64,000 nucleotides of DNA from Neckera pumila. Lineage: Eukaryota > Streptophyta > Bryopsida > Hypnales > Neckeraceae. The notes under the pieces were generated by a model that saw only the letters and a program-made list of their open reading frames with translations, had not been told where the DNA came from and ran no database searches. The stretch lies in the NCBI GenBank assembly GCA_963969595.1, contig OZ018408.1, positions 16,365,823 through 16,429,822 of the forward strand. Reading direction: 5' to 3'. The translations under genes were made by a program, and so were the position numbers. Shown here piece after piece: positions 22,721 through 35,211 of the stretch; within the stretch, counting starts at the first letter, position 1, and every line of letters begins with the position of its first letter.

Positions 22721-24482
22721 TAATAATTCTTATAAATAACTTAACCTTGATTGATTTCAATTATGAGATGAACCAATTCTAAAAAACTTGAACTTCTTAA
22801 ATACACTCTATAAGTTAGAAGCACCTAATCTTTCTTAAATTTCTATCAATGGAAATATAAACTTTTCTTCTTGCAATTTTTAAGAATATATTGCACAATT
22901 ATTATAAAGTCAGTCAATACATTATAAAAATTCATTATTGAAATCAAATCCTTAGTATTTGTTTCATATAAGTATTATGGAATGAAGGGGTCATATCTTT
23001 GGTTTTACAAAATTTGTATTTTATATATTTATAAAAATTTATAAAAAATGGTAATAAAAATACAAGAAAGAGCTTTAAATGGTACTTTGTATTGATTTTA
23101 TTGCAGTAGTTGTGACAATAATGTAGATTGCACTTTCATATAGTTGCAACCTACAGAGATGATGCTATTAAATATGAAAATTAATAACAAGATAGATTCC
23201 ATAGGAGATGCATTTTAGGTTGAGTTGAGGTAGTCTAAATATTATAAAAAAGACTTCTAGAAGGTTGTATCCATGATTCTTAATTTGTGAAGTGTAGATT
23301 TACAAAATTAAAGAATAGGAAATTTTTTTAAATAGATTTAAAAAAAAAAATTGTAATCTAGCTTCTAAATTTTCATGACTATATTCACAAAAAAAAACTC
23401 AAAACCATTTCTAATACAAAGAAAAATGTGAGGGAAAAAAGATTTAATTATAATTTGCAATTGCAAGGTCTCGACTTACAATTTCAAAAGAATGTGATAA
23501 AATGTTCAATAGGTTGCAAACTTGTAGGTTTTGAAGTGGGAAAAGGTATATTTTGCAAATTGTCAAGTAAGAACATCAAACTTTGAATTTTCTCGGCTTA
23601 AATATTTTGCACTATAAAGACTTGAGGTTTTTATTTATGTTGTAAAATTGAGTGCATGGCATCCCTCTCCCTTTTCAAAAATAATTTAAATAAAAACTTT
23701 AAAAAATCGTTTAGTTTAAAAAATACGTAATTGAAAAATGTCAATTCCAATGTGAAAATGTTGTTGCAAATAATCTAAAGTAACTTACCCGTTTGTTTTT
23801 GAAGATTATAAAATTTGAGCTAAATAAAAAATATAGTACGTTATTTTTTCTATGGAGATCCATAATTGCCCGTCAATAAAAGCTTTCATATTTTTCACCT
23901 TACTAATCAACATTGAAACAATCAAAGCATTCCTTATAGATATCACTCTATTCTACATGATTAAAAAACAATATTTTTTTAATCAATGCTTTTATCTTTT
24001 ATAATTTGCTCAAGAGTCTACCATTTGGTGTATAAAGAAGCATGACTTCTTTTCTAAGATGCATTTAAAAAGTCATATCACTCAAAAGCTACCTTAGTAT
24101 ATTTATTAAACTTTGAAAAACTAAAAAAAACTAAAAAATTGACATCATTAGAATATAAGGGCATACTAGTTCAAAGATCAAAATCAAAATCAAAGGATTA
24201 AATCAAAATTTAACCTTTCAAAATCAAGTCATCTGTATTTAGTCATTCTCATTCATAGAAATCAATAACTCCTAGTTGATGACAAAATGTAATCTTCTAA
24301 ATTTCAAACATTCAACTTTTATTCCAGTTTACAACAAATTGGCTATGTAAATTTTAATCGTGAATAGAATTGGTTATCAAATTTTCATTGCAACTTAAAC
24401 TTATCTATATTGCAGTATGTAGCTTCAATATCACTCAAACTTGGTTTCAAACTTCAACTTGGAATCTAAGGCAAATAGACTT
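20451..24482. other. Long AT-rich intergenic stretch with a TAA microsatellite
   Basis: About 4 kb with no gene recognised. A (TAA)n run occupies about 22676-22727. Scattered A/T homopolymers; open frames at 21340, 21895 and 22062 lack any motif. Confidence 0.5.
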
Positions 24483-24712
24483 TCAATCCCTAAAAGCCCA
24501 TTGTCCCTTTGGGGGACAAATGGGATTTCGGGTAGAAACCTACGGGCTGAATTTTTGTCCTAATTTTTTGAATTTTTTTCAAAGATAGAAAAACTGCTAA
24601 GCTTCATGGAAATATAATTTTCTTTTATCAGTGCCCGAGAACAAAAGTTATGCCCAAATGAGCTCAAAGTAAGGTTCAGAGGGCAACAAAAAAAAAATTG
24701 CAAAATTTTTTA
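24483..24712 (-). mobile_element. TTAA-family element, truncated (copy La2)
   Basis: Only the right-hand end of a long element in reverse orientation: begins CCCTAAAAGCCCATTGTCCC, then the TTGTCCCTTTGGGGGACAA palindrome, the CCTACGGGCTGAATTTTTGT block and the AAAGTTATGCCCAAATGAGC block. Homology stops near 24712, so about 700 bp is missing. Confidence 0.8.
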
Positions 24713-24971
24713 TTTAAAAAACTAAAAAACTAAATCTCAAATGAATTCTACCTCCAATACATTACATTAGAGAAAATTTGAAGCCTCCAAAGGGTTGCTC
24801 CATAGCCTTCTGAAGTACCTTGAAATTTGATTTTTGGGGGCTAAGAAAATCATTTTTTCCCTATTCCCGCGTAGCCAAAATTGCAATGATAGTGGCGCAA
24901 GAATCAAGTTTTAAGAATTAAAATTTTATTCTTTTAAATAATAATAATAAAAATAGTAATAATACTAATCT

Positions 24972-25545
24972 TTAACCCCTAAAGAACCGGAAAGGTGTCC
25001 AAATTTTTAAAATTGTGAAAATCTATTATAAAATGCAACTTAGAAGAATGTTTTAATGATGACTCTCAAACAATAGTTGTAAAATGCTATTTATAGATCA
25101 CATCCATACAATTGGATCAACAAAAATACATACCAATATTTTTCAATAAAATTTGAAGCCAAAAATTGGAATTTCTTCTAAAATCAATTGTAGATTTAAT
25201 ATTTATGATTTTTAAAAGATTTTTTTTCCTATAAGTTCAAATTATTGAGTTCTAATTATAATGATTTTTGAAGCTTTTTATTTATTTTTTGATTCAAGTC
25301 ATTCTTGAAGGGTCATTTTTTGAACTAAAAAAGTTACTTTTTGAGGCTAGACCTCCTAATACCTTTTGAATTATAGAGTATTTGCAAAGCAAAATCTTCA
25401 TAATTTGGACTATTTAAATGTTAAAGAACTAATATAAGAATCTTCAACCAAAATTGATGGATGAAAAAATGCATTCGGTGAGTTTAAGATGTGTTTCCGT
25501 TCATTCATTGTTCAAAATCTGCACTCATGGTCCTTTAGGAGTTAA
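24972..25545. mobile_element. TTAA-flanked element, medium class (copy M2)
   Basis: 574 bp. TTAA at 24972-24975 and 25542-25545; ends CCCCTAAAGAACC and GGTCCTTTAGGAG. Homologous to 3836-4394. Non-coding. Confidence 0.8.
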
Positions 25546-26990
25546 AAAAATATTAAAAATAAAAAATAAAAAATCACAAAATCTGATTGTTTCGACGAGC
25601 AGTCAACTTATCTGATTGCTCACTGCGGCACTTTTCTAGATTGACATACCAAGCTTGGAAATAGCTTGGTTTGTAAATCTGGAGCAACCCTCCGGAGGGT
25701 TGAAATTTTTTGTAATATATGGTGGTCATTTTAACTCTAAAAGGACAAGACCTATTACCAAGCCATTTTGCTAAAAATGGTTTTACTTTTGGACCATTAT
25801 AGGTGCATTCTTCAATTCTAAAGTGATCTAGAAGGGTATTCATTGTCAACTTTTTGGACTCAGCATATTTATAGGGTTAATCCTTGGAGAATGTGATCTA
25901 TTGTGAAATGGTCAAATATCATGTCTATGCTAAATTTTAACTTTTAGATTTTGTTCAAATATCAATTTTATATTTTTTGTGTATGATATTATAGAGCTTA
26001 TATTACAAAAAAAATTTGTTTTTGTGAAAATTTGTCATTGCTATCATTTTATAAGTAAAAATGAAAATATATTACTAAATATAACAAAAACAATCCAATT
26101 CATTAGATTTTTTTCTAGAGGCACAAGTTTCAATGGAGATTGGTGTGAAGATTTCTCAGTTATTTATTTTATAATTTACATTCCAAACACCTTTGCTAGT
26201 GACCTATATAACAAATGCTATTATGAAGCTAAATTTATCCTTTTATAACATTTATGTATAAAATTTTGATATTCTTCACTCATAAAAGCATATATTTCCT
26301 ATTTCCTATTGACTTTTTCAGAATTTTTGATGAAAATAAAATTAATGTGATTTTAAAAAATAAAATTTTAAAGTAAAATTATGTCAATTAGAATATATTT
26401 TAGAAAAATTATAAAATTTTATAATGAAGGTTAGAATGGAAATATAATTTTGTAGTTAAAATTTAAAAACCATTTAAGAAAAAAGAAATACAAATGAAAT
26501 ATACACAACATTGTGTAATTTGGACTCTAGCACATAGAGATTGCAATTGCAATTAATTCTTTTCAATTTTTGACTTTTTTTGGTCTAAATTTTAAAATGA
26601 CGTAGAAACAAAGTTTTTGAAGTTTTGTTTTCTTAATTTAAACCAAACTAGTGTGCCCTAAGGAGTTGCTACAGTATAATCAAATAAAAGTAAAAAAATT
26701 CTAATTTTTTTATTCATAAAATGTTGAAGTTCAATAATTGTACATGCAAACACCACAAAACAAAGCCCATGCACCCCTCCTCACAAAGGGCTCTCTGATG
26801 ATATCAAGAACGCGACTAGAGAGGGGATGCACGGTCCAGTAGATCTCGTTGTAGCAAACAAACAAACAAAACAAAACAAAAAGCCTAACTTAAGGTACAG
26901 ATATGGATACCCCCCAAAATGGTTATTTTGAATGTAGCAATCAAGATTGACAAAGATGCATTCACTTTTTGGACACATAAATGTTTAGGG
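25546..26990. other. Intergenic AT-rich DNA
   Basis: No gene supported. A 91-residue minus-strand frame at 25574-25849 is somewhat GC-richer than its surroundings, but I do not recognise it and it could be remnant transposon sequence. A CAAAA run lies near 26858-26880. Confidence 0.45.
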
Positions 26991-27222
26991 TTAATTCTTG
27001 AAGGGCCAAAAACCCTCTGCGGTCGTATAGTATATTATGTATTTGATAGCATTTGATTAGAAAAATATTGACCAAATACTTTTCAGTACAAAATAAATCA
27101 ATGATCATGGTAGTAAGTAAATAACAATGTATCACAATTCATATATTAAACTACAATTGAAGAGTTATTAGGCTACATACGGGTCATATAGAGGACCCCA
27201 GGGCCTTTCAATCAAGGGTTAA
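26991..27222. mobile_element. TTAA-flanked element, short class (copy S1)
   Basis: Begins TTAATTCTTGAAGGGCC and ends GGGCCTTTCAATCAAGGGTTAA (with a small insertion near the end). About 231 bp, homologous throughout to the adjacent copy and to 33580-33810: all share TTTGATYAGRAAAAYATTGACC and AATGATCATGRTAGTA. Confidence 0.8.
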
Positions 27223-27447
27223 CCCTTGAAGGCCTAGAAACCCTTTGTGGCTGTGTAGTATGCTATAATTGGCTGATATTTGATCAGGAAAACATTGACC
27301 AAATACTTTTCAATACAAAGTAAATTAATGATCATGATAGTACATAAGTAACAATGTATCAGAATTTTTATATTAAACCATAATTGAAGAGTTATAAGGC
27401 ATAATACATGCCGTATAGAAGAACCCGGAAGGCCTTTCAAGGGTTAA
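27219..27447. mobile_element. TTAA-flanked element, short class (copy S2)
   Basis: 229 bp with near-perfect ends: TTAACCCTTGAAGGCC and GGCCTTTCAAGGGTTAA. Its left TTAA (27219-27222) is also the right TTAA of copy S1, so the two elements lie directly head to tail sharing one TTAA. Non-coding. Confidence 0.85.
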
Positions 27448-27541
27448 GGTAGGAGAAAGATAATTGACTCTAAGGTAGAGCCACCCATTCCCGACCAGTG
27501 ACCCATTCCCGATCTATAGGTGTACGTATTTTTGACCAAAC

Positions 27542-28270
27542 TTAACCCGTAAAGGACCATTGTCCTTTTGGGGGACAAATCCGATTTCGGGCAGGTACCT
27601 ACGGGCTGAATTTTTGTCGTGATTTTCTGAAACATTTTTGGAAAATAGAAAAACTGATAAGCTTTGTGGGAATATAATTTTTTTTCAATCGGTGCTCAGG
27701 AAAAAAAGTTATGCCCAAATAAGCTCAAAACAGGGGAAAGCGGGCAGCAAAAAATTTAATTTTATTTAAGAATTTTTTTTCTTTATAGATTATATTTTCG
27801 CCTATTTGGGAAGCTTAGATTCATTTCATTTGGATTTTTTATGAGAAAGTTATGGACAATCTTGTTTTTTTGGGCAATTAGAGCATCTTCTTGAAAAAAA
27901 TAACTTGTAGGATTCATTTTGGAATGCAATTTTTGCAATTTTTTGAAAAAATTGTTCCACATGGTTTAGTTTTCTTGCTAAAACAATTTCACCATTGGGA
28001 TTAGTGCATTTTAATTCCATCTAAAAGATATTAATATTTTAGATTTTCCTTCTATCTTGTACTATCTTCTACTTAACAATTTTTTGAAAATGAAAATTAA
28101 GTTTTTTTGAATTTCCCTTTTTTTCCTAGACTCTTAATTCAATTCTCCACTATAAAAATTTAAAGCTCAAAACTCTATAGTGCAAAAGTTTTAAGTTAAA
28201 AATGTTCAAAGTCAAAAAATCTAGTCCCGCAATGTGCTGAAAATCTTGTTTTTTTCACTTCAAACGTTTA
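27542..28270 (-). mobile_element. TTAA-flanked element, long class, 3'-truncated (copy La3)
   Basis: Left border TTAACCCGTAAAGGACCATTG, then palindrome TTGTCCTTTTGGGGGACAA and the long-class body up to CACTTCAAACG near 28268. The final segment present in full copies (starting GCAGATATCTTGCAAT) and the right TTAA are missing. Confidence 0.82.
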
Positions 28271-29340
28271 AATACATAAAATTGAAAATTAGAATTGAGG
28301 GGGGGTTGAGTGAATGGTGAGGGGGTTGCAAAAAATGCACCTGTCCCTCACTATCTACTCACTATCTACTCAAAAGACAGGCCCCACAGAGTCACAATTG
28401 ATATCACAATATAATGATATATTATAAAGATGTGCTATTTTCCACAGTTTTCCTGATTTAATATGGGGAAAAAATATTTATATCTTATAACCTAAAAGCC
28501 ATCATTGACCAAAATGGCATTCTATCATTTTAGGGCAGATTCTAGTGGCTTCAGAGTTTTCAATTTTTTTAAATATTATTATTGTATCTCTTAATTGTCA
28601 TCTCCTTCATCTCAAGCTTTGTTTTATGTCATTTTGATCATTATTGCAAAAATTATAAGGTTTTGTTTTGTTTTATTTTGTGAGCAAATATAGGCAGTTC
28701 GGGTAGCAAAAAGGTTTGCCTATTTTATAACAATAGGTACAGAGTGATTTTGCAAATATATAATTATGACCATTGGAACTTACGAAGCATCGTATTATGA
28801 TCATTTAATGATCATTTTAGTCTCAAATTGTATAGTCTTTTTATTTTGTAAACCAAAATATAGGGTGTAGATTACATACTACAACATTCTCACTGTTGGA
28901 TTGACTTTTATTAATTTTTTGTATTAATAGCAATGCAAAAGATCTTGTTAATTTGTACATCCATATATCCAATTAAAAATAAATCAAGAATGATCATGAA
29001 GCATTTCTTCTCCTTCATTTCATGAAATCTCAACGTATGTCTTCAATATAAGAAGAAAAAGCAAACTTGGATTACACTAAACAAGAAAATGAACATTAGT
29101 ATTATGGATTTAAATGAATAGGATTTGGAGTGAGGACTTGAACAAACAACTCTTAATCGTCTCAAGATCATGGCATTTTCACAAAACTTGAAAAAAAATT
29201 GGGACTACAAAAATGACTAGATTGTGGAGAGTGTTGTAGACTTGTATTTTGTATTACAACTTTGCTAATGAACTAAAAATATAATTGTTTGCTTTTGAAG
29301 AAAAGATGATAAGTATAGACTGGAGTATTGAAACCAACAA
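28271..29340. other. Intergenic AT-rich DNA
   Basis: No gene or bounded repeat recognised. Confidence 0.5.
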
Positions 29341-29568
29341 TGCTAGCGCATGAGAGCAAAGACATGAGCCTACAAGCCTTGAATCTAATTGTAGGTATGT
29401 ACCTACAACCATTTGAGGGTGTTTATAACATATGTATCTATAATACAAGTACACTATAACATCAAAGAGTTTATAACATAGGTACTTATAACACAGACAC
29501 CTATAACCATATAAAGTGTCTATACAATATAGACTCCTAAACTTAGATTCTTTGCTCATATGCTAGCA
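29341..29568. mobile_element. MITE with TGCTAGCRYATGAG ends (copy 2)
   Basis: Left TGCTAGCGCATGAGAGCAAAG; right on the other strand TGCTAGCATATGAGCAAAG. 228 bp. The interior is made of diverged TATAACATAGGTAC / ACCTATAAC units like those in 12691-12933. Confidence 0.65.
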
Positions 29569-30091
29569 CTCCCTGATTAAAACTCATAATTGTACATGAA
29601 TATGCATGAGTATTACTAACAATCTCTAGGTACCTCCACACTATTGACCATTGTAGATGGATTTGTGCATGTATTTTGCGAGACCACATAGATGAGGAAA
29701 GTTGAAAGTTGAAAGACTTCCTACAAAGTGTGGTATCAAAAACATTGGTTACAAATTGAAGCTTAGAGTCCTTACAAATTGGTAAAGGAAGGGAAATTTG
29801 GATTGTCATTCTATATTATTGTGAAGACTATTAGCTAAATTAGAAAGAATTTAGAAAATCCAAAATATTCACTAAATTTGCACTACATAAATGTGTTAAG
29901 CTCACCAAAATAAACTATGAAAAATCACTGTGTATTTACTTAAATGTTCAGTTACACATTTTTTGAGCCGAATATAAATCAAATTATACTTCACAATATT
30001 CTTTATATTTCTTTAGGCATGTGAAGCTACAATGTGACATTTTCTCTAAGTAATCATTTGGGATGAAGTTCTTCACAAACTGTGAAGACTT

Positions 30092-30126
<35 letters not shown>

Positions 30127-30313
30127 TTCTCAACGGTCTTTTTCTCACCTAGGCATCATTTCTCTTAGTATAATGGTATACCTATTTTCTATAGTAATAG
30201 TATGAAATTCCTTAATTCCTCGATTACTTATTCACTTTATCTTGAACATGTCTTGTTGAATGCATAATTTACATATGCAAATCATTTATCATGGCTTCAA
30301 TCCAAATTCATTA
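29569..30313. other. Intergenic; TG/TA dinucleotide run
   Basis: (TG)n followed by (TA)n at about 30092-30126. No gene recognised. Confidence 0.55.
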
Positions 30314-31244
30314 TTAACCCCTAAAGGACCATTGTCCGTTCGGGGGACAATGGGATTTTGGGCAGGTACCTACGGGCTGAATTTTTGTCATGATTTTTTG
30401 AAACTTTTTCTGGAGATAGAAAAACTGATAAGCTGTGTTGGAATATAATTTTTTTTTAATCAATGCCCGGGAACAAAAGTTATGCCCAAATAAGTTCAAA
30501 ACAAGGGAGAAGGGGCAGCAAAAAAAATTTGCAAAATAATTAATTTTTCTTTTTAAATTTTTCTTCCTTATAGATTATATTTTTACCTATTTGGGAAGCT
30601 TAGATTCAATTCGTTTGGATTTTTTATGAGAAAGTTATGGACAATCTTGTTTTTCGGGCAATTAGAGCATTTTCTTGAAAAAAATAACTTGTAGGATTCA
30701 TTTTGGAATGCAATTTTTGCAATTTTTCAAATAAAAAAGTTCCACATGGTTTAATTTTTGTGCTAGAACAATCTCACCATTGGAATTAGTGCATTTTAAT
30801 TCCATCTAAAAGATATTAATATTTTAGATTTTCCTTCTACCTTGTATCTACTTCTACTTAACAATTTTTTTAAGAATGAAAATTAAGTTTTTTTGAATTT
30901 CTTTTTTCCCCTAGACCCTCAACCCAATTTTCCACTAGAAAGATTTAAAGCTCAAACATCTATAGTGCAAAAGTTTTAAGCTAAAAATGTTCAAAGTCAT
31001 AAAATCTAGTCCCGCAATGTGCTGAAAATCTTGTTTTTTTCACTTCAAACGCAGATATCTTGCAATCTATGCAGTCAAAAATTCTGAAATTTTTTCTACA
31101 CATTCTCATACTAGTTAGGTCTAAGATCCTACAGTTAGATGTGCAAAAAAAAAACATTTTTCAGTTTTTTTTACTCTTTGCTCTAGAAATGGCAATTTTG
31201 AGAGTTTTTTGGCAGAAAAAAGGCCTTGGTCCTTTAGGGGTTAA
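30314..31244 (-). mobile_element. TTAA-flanked element, long class (copy La4, best preserved)
   Basis: 931 bp with TTAA at 30314-30317 and 31241-31244. The ends form a perfect 14-bp inverted repeat, CCCCTAAAGGACCA. Palindrome TTGTCCGTTCGGGGGACAA just inside the left end, then CAGGTACCTACGGGCTG. No open frame of note. This is the best reference copy for the subfamily, together with 60103-61030. Confidence 0.88.
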
Positions 31245-32048
31245 TCTCACTACATTCTTCTAGTCATTCCCTTTCCACCCACAAAGTGATGTGTATAGTT
31301 TCTTAAAGATAAACTCTTGTTTTCCCTAGAGAGAATAAAGTCTCTTATTTTGAATTGATATCTATTGTTCTTGGATAAAACAATTACGATATATGGTATA
31401 ATGTGATCCTACACCTGACCCAATTGCTATTATCTAAAATGCAATAGTTCAATAATTTATGCGTCTAAACCTCATTTTGGTTTTCCAAAACCACTTCTAA
31501 AAAATCTTTTCTAACACCCAAATCTTGAAAATAATATTTAAAATTTCAACTTTACATTTGAAACTTCAATCATTTTTCACAAGTAGTGCAGAGTGCAGAG
31601 AGAAATAGAATTCCATTTTGCCTCATATCATTTGTTGCATTGAATGCCCTAAAGTATGAAAACTACAAGGCTCACAAAAAAGACTTAAGACTAGGACAAT
31701 TGCTCCAATTTTATTTGAATTGTGCTTTGGAATTCAATTATACTTCAATTGAACAAAAAACTTTGTCAAATAACTAATAGAAGATAAAAATAAAAGAATA
31801 AAAATTGGATGTCTTTACAAACATCACACTAATGTATTCAATAACAAGAGTCAAAGTGATATAAGAGACAATATTTTATTTGATTGTCTTATTGATTCCG
31901 GATTGAGAGAAAAGAGACTTTCTATTGACAAATGCTACATTTTTAATGAAGACAAGGAAGTTTATTATTCAAAAAGCAAGCCAATGCAACATGAATAAAG
32001 CCTCTCATTGTATAGGTGCTTGTTTATTGCATGGAAATGTTTCAATTG
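31245..32048. other. Intergenic AT-rich DNA
   Basis: No gene. Frame 31586-31777 shows no motif. Confidence 0.5.
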
Positions 32049-32627
32049 TTAATCCTAAAGGACCATAAGGTCACCATGTGGCTTTTGCAACTACATTTGT
32101 AGAAAATTCAATATGTTAACCTCACAAACAGCTTGTGAAGAACAAAGAGACCCTAGATTATTTATTTTGCTGAATCCGTTGATGCAATCCGATCGAGAAA
32201 TGATCAAGTGTGTGATTTTTTGAGAATGGAGAAGATGCTTTAGGTTGTCACTTCACATCCTCATTTCTTTTTTTCTACATCTCAAAAAAATTTGAAAAAG
32301 ATATCATGATGATATGTACGCGTGGAAATAAAATTAGAGTTTTGAGAGCACTTTTGAGCATTCCCATTTCAACATTCCCATTTCAACGTATGTTCAAAGT
32401 ATTGCCTAACTGAACATCTTTGATCAATCTTGTCAATGATGGCATTTTCCCAAAAATTGTGTGATTTTGTCAATTTTTTTCCATAGAAAAGCTACATAAG
32501 TCTTCTTTCATTTCAACGGTGGCAATCATCAAAATTATTCAACAGAAATGAAGAATAATATTTATTACAAGAGTTTGTCAAAAAAACAAGTGCTTTGTTC
32601 AAATACCCCTAGTCCTTTAGGGATTAA
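32049..32627. mobile_element. TTAA-flanked element, medium class (divergent copy M3)
   Basis: 579 bp between TTAATCCTAAAGGACCATAAGG and CCCCTAGTCCTTTAGGGATTAA. TTAA borders and CCTAAAGGAC-type ends place it in the superfamily. The interior is not obviously alike to M1 or M2. Confidence 0.65.
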
Positions 32628-32702
32628 ACATATAAAGAAAAATAAGATATTGTGAAAAAGTCCTCAATAAAAAAGTGGTAACTTCAATTTTATTGAAATA
32701 TA

Positions 32703-32947
32703 CATTAGAGGGGATTTAAGGCATGGGAGGGCCATTTTTAGAGTTGTTAACCAACCACTACTATCAGAATATTTAAATAGTTATTAAATTAAATTATTTT
32801 AATTTTTAATATATTAAAAATTAATTAAATAATATTATCTGACGTGATAGTGTCTCGGCCACGTCAAATTGCTAATGTGGCAAGGTACCTATGTTTCCCA
32901 CTGTTCGGGACTCGCGGTCTTATTGAGGCCTCAAATTTCATCTAATG
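32703..32947. mobile_element. MITE with CATTAGAKGRRATTTRAGGC ends
   Basis: Left CATTAGAGGGGATTTAAGGC; right on the other strand CATTAGATGAAATTTGAGGC. 245 bp. Its ends resemble those of 1775-2054, and an interior GACGTG...CCACGTC palindrome resembles the one in 6199-6708. Confidence 0.65.
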
Positions 32948-33350
32948 ATGTATTATTGAACTTATGTTCTAGGAGTTTCTAAATTTTAGAAAATATCTTT
33001 CCAAAGTTATTTAATATTATTATGAAGAAAAGACCAGATTTGGTCACCAAGGGCATATTTACTGCCGTTAAGTACTATGATACCAAATCCCTTTACAAAG
33101 CATCTCTAATTATAGGGGTATAGTGCACCTGTAATAGTATCAAGTACGATAATCTCGGATCAAGCCCTCTGCCCACTTGCTTAATACAGCAAGACAACCC
33201 ACTACACGGGCCTCTTTACCATGCCGACCTCTTATTGTGTGAAGGCCCCACCCCTTAGGCTCGGGCTCCTGCCCTCACCTTCAAGGCAAAGCCTTTACAA
33301 TCTCACATGATGAGAGGCCCTCGTGGTGAGGATGTCCCACTATACATACT

Positions 33351-34152
33351 ATTCCCTCTATCCCACTAAAAAACTCAAAAAAGCTTCTTTACAAGGAATA
33401 AACTATATTTCCAATCTTTGTGCTAGTAATACATGCATTCAAAAACCAGTAACCCATCCTTTAGATCTATGCAAAATCTCCAGCTTAGGCGTCATCATTT
33501 AGGCACCCAAAATCCTCGCGGAAAGTATCATATTTGAGCATAGTTTGTGAATGTTGTTAGCTCCGTCATTCTTGATGATTTAACCCTCGAAGGGCCTGAA
33601 AGTCCTTTGCGGCTGTATAGTATATTACGAATTTGGTGGTATTTGATTAGAAAAATATTGACCAAATACTTTCCAGTACCAAGTAAATTAATGATCATGA
33701 GAGTACATAAATAATAACTTATCATAATTCATACATTAAACCACAATTGAAGAGTTATAAGGCTAAATATGGATTGTGTAGAGAGACTCCAAGGGCCTTT
33801 CAAGGGTTAAAGGTTAGTGGCAACAACAAGATTCTAAAAACATCTGTTCCGACTTAAATACTCACAAGAAGGAAATCTAGTCCACTTCATGAGCAAATCT
33901 TCATAGCTTCAAAATGGTCACCGAACGCATCCTCAACAATATTGCTTGAGGAAGCACAATAAGTACAAGGTGCCTCATGTGAACAAGGCCAAGCTTTTTA
34001 GGAGGGGAATGCTCCCTGATCTCTTGACTTGCCCCCACTAGGTGGTTCAACACAGTCAATGCTTACTCAACAGTCAAAATCATAAAACAGAGCTTTTTTG
34101 TGGGACAAAAATTGTTGTCTGATTTGGAGTTTCTTAATGGGACAGAGGGAGT
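33351..34152. mobile_element. Stowaway-like MITE carrying a nested TTAA element
   Basis: Ends ATTCCCTCTATCCCACTAAA (left) and, on the opposite strand at the right, ACTCCCTCTGTCCCATTAAG, then ARAAACTC on both. About 802 bp, of which 231 bp is the inserted short TTAA element at 33580-33810. Ends are of the CTCCCTCNGTCCC type seen in plant Tc1/mariner-derived MITEs. Confidence 0.7.
33580..33810. mobile_element. TTAA-flanked element, short class (copy S3), nested
   Basis: 231 bp; starts TTAACCCTCGAAGGGCCTG and ends AAGGGCCTTTCAAGGGTTAA. Homologous over its length to S1 and S2 at 26991-27447. Lies inside the Stowaway-like element 33351-34152, hence is younger than it. Confidence 0.82.
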
Positions 34153-34172
34153 AAACTATTCCTTGTCGAAAA

Positions 34173-34429
34173 ACGTTAAATCGTGCCATCCTTTGTGGGC
34201 CCAATAGGATAAATTCGGGTTTCACGAGGATAAAAGTAAATAAAAGCCCCCTATGATTGAGCCGTGTCTAGGGATACTTACAAGCCCCCCTAGCTAATTT
34301 GGGGCCTCCGATTGCAAATATGAATTCAGATTTTGAAAAAAAAAAAATTATGACAAATAAAAAATTCTAGCATTTTTCCCGGGGTAAATTTGGCCTGCAG
34401 GGCCCACCAAGGATGGCACGATTTAACGT
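34173..34429. mobile_element. Foldback MITE, ACGTTAAATCGTGCCATCC ends
   Basis: Inverted repeats of about 30 bp: ACGTTAAATCGTGCCATCC followed by TTKGTGGGCCC, with one mismatch. 257 bp. Interior has GGGGCCTCCGATTGCAAAT and TTTTTCCCGGGGTAAATTT; related motifs appear in 34927-35211. Confidence 0.78.
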
Positions 34430-34926
34430 CCTGCTTCCTTGTCAACTCTTCTCCTCCTTTGTTTCTTCTCAAGCGGTGTTGATTTTGAGCTCCATTTCAG
34501 CAAGTCCACTTTTGTTTTTGATTCTGCAGCACTACCAACAAATTTCAATCCAATCAGACTCTAGATCTCTTGGTGCGGTGATCGAAGCTGACATGGATAC
34601 CGTAGTCCACACTGCAAAAGCACTAATTGGTCAAAGTGGGGAGAAATGGAAAAAATAAAGTAATATTCTAAGTTACTGGCATCAATTTTGCAGAGGCCCA
34701 TTTCAAACCATAACTTTAACTTAATAACTGTTTCATTCTATAATAAGGCATCAACCATCCCCGGATAATCATGGAATATCTTTCAGAGAATTTAATTTTT
34801 AGAATGTTTTAAATGTTTTAAACCCATAAAGGATCAGGGGTGTTTCCCAAGTGAAATACTCCGTAGTAAAACTCTATCATTGACCAAATAGAAAATATAA
34901 TCTTTTTTCTAAAACCAACTATTCAC

Positions 34927-35211
34927 GCAGGACTTTAAACCAGTCCTACGAACGGAAGTGGACCAAGCAGGATGAAAATGCAGGAATTTTACCACTGGGA
35001 AAATGCAGGAATTTTTTTATTTTTCACACAAGAATTTTTTTGCAAGTTCTGAATTCACATTTGCAATCAGAGGCCCCCAATTTGCTTGGAGGCATTTAAA
35101 AAAACCCGAAGACGAGGCTGAAAATATGGGGCTTTTTTTCTACATTTACCCCCCAATTTTTGCATTCTTATCTTGCTGGTCCCACTTTGTAGAACGGGTT
35201 TAACATCCTGC
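34927..35211. mobile_element. Foldback MITE related to 34173-34429
   Basis: The left arm begins GCAGGACTTTAAACCAGTCC and the right arm on the other strand GCAGGATGTTAAACCCGTTC. Pairing continues imperfectly for about 45 bp. The interior has TTTGCAATCAGAGGCCCCC and CATTTACCCCCC, like an inverted, diverged version of the preceding element. Confidence 0.65.

Noticed and set aside
34821..34850. Possible further TTAA element starting AAACCCATAAAGGATCAGGGG
   Set aside because: No inverted partner end or second TTAA at a matching distance.
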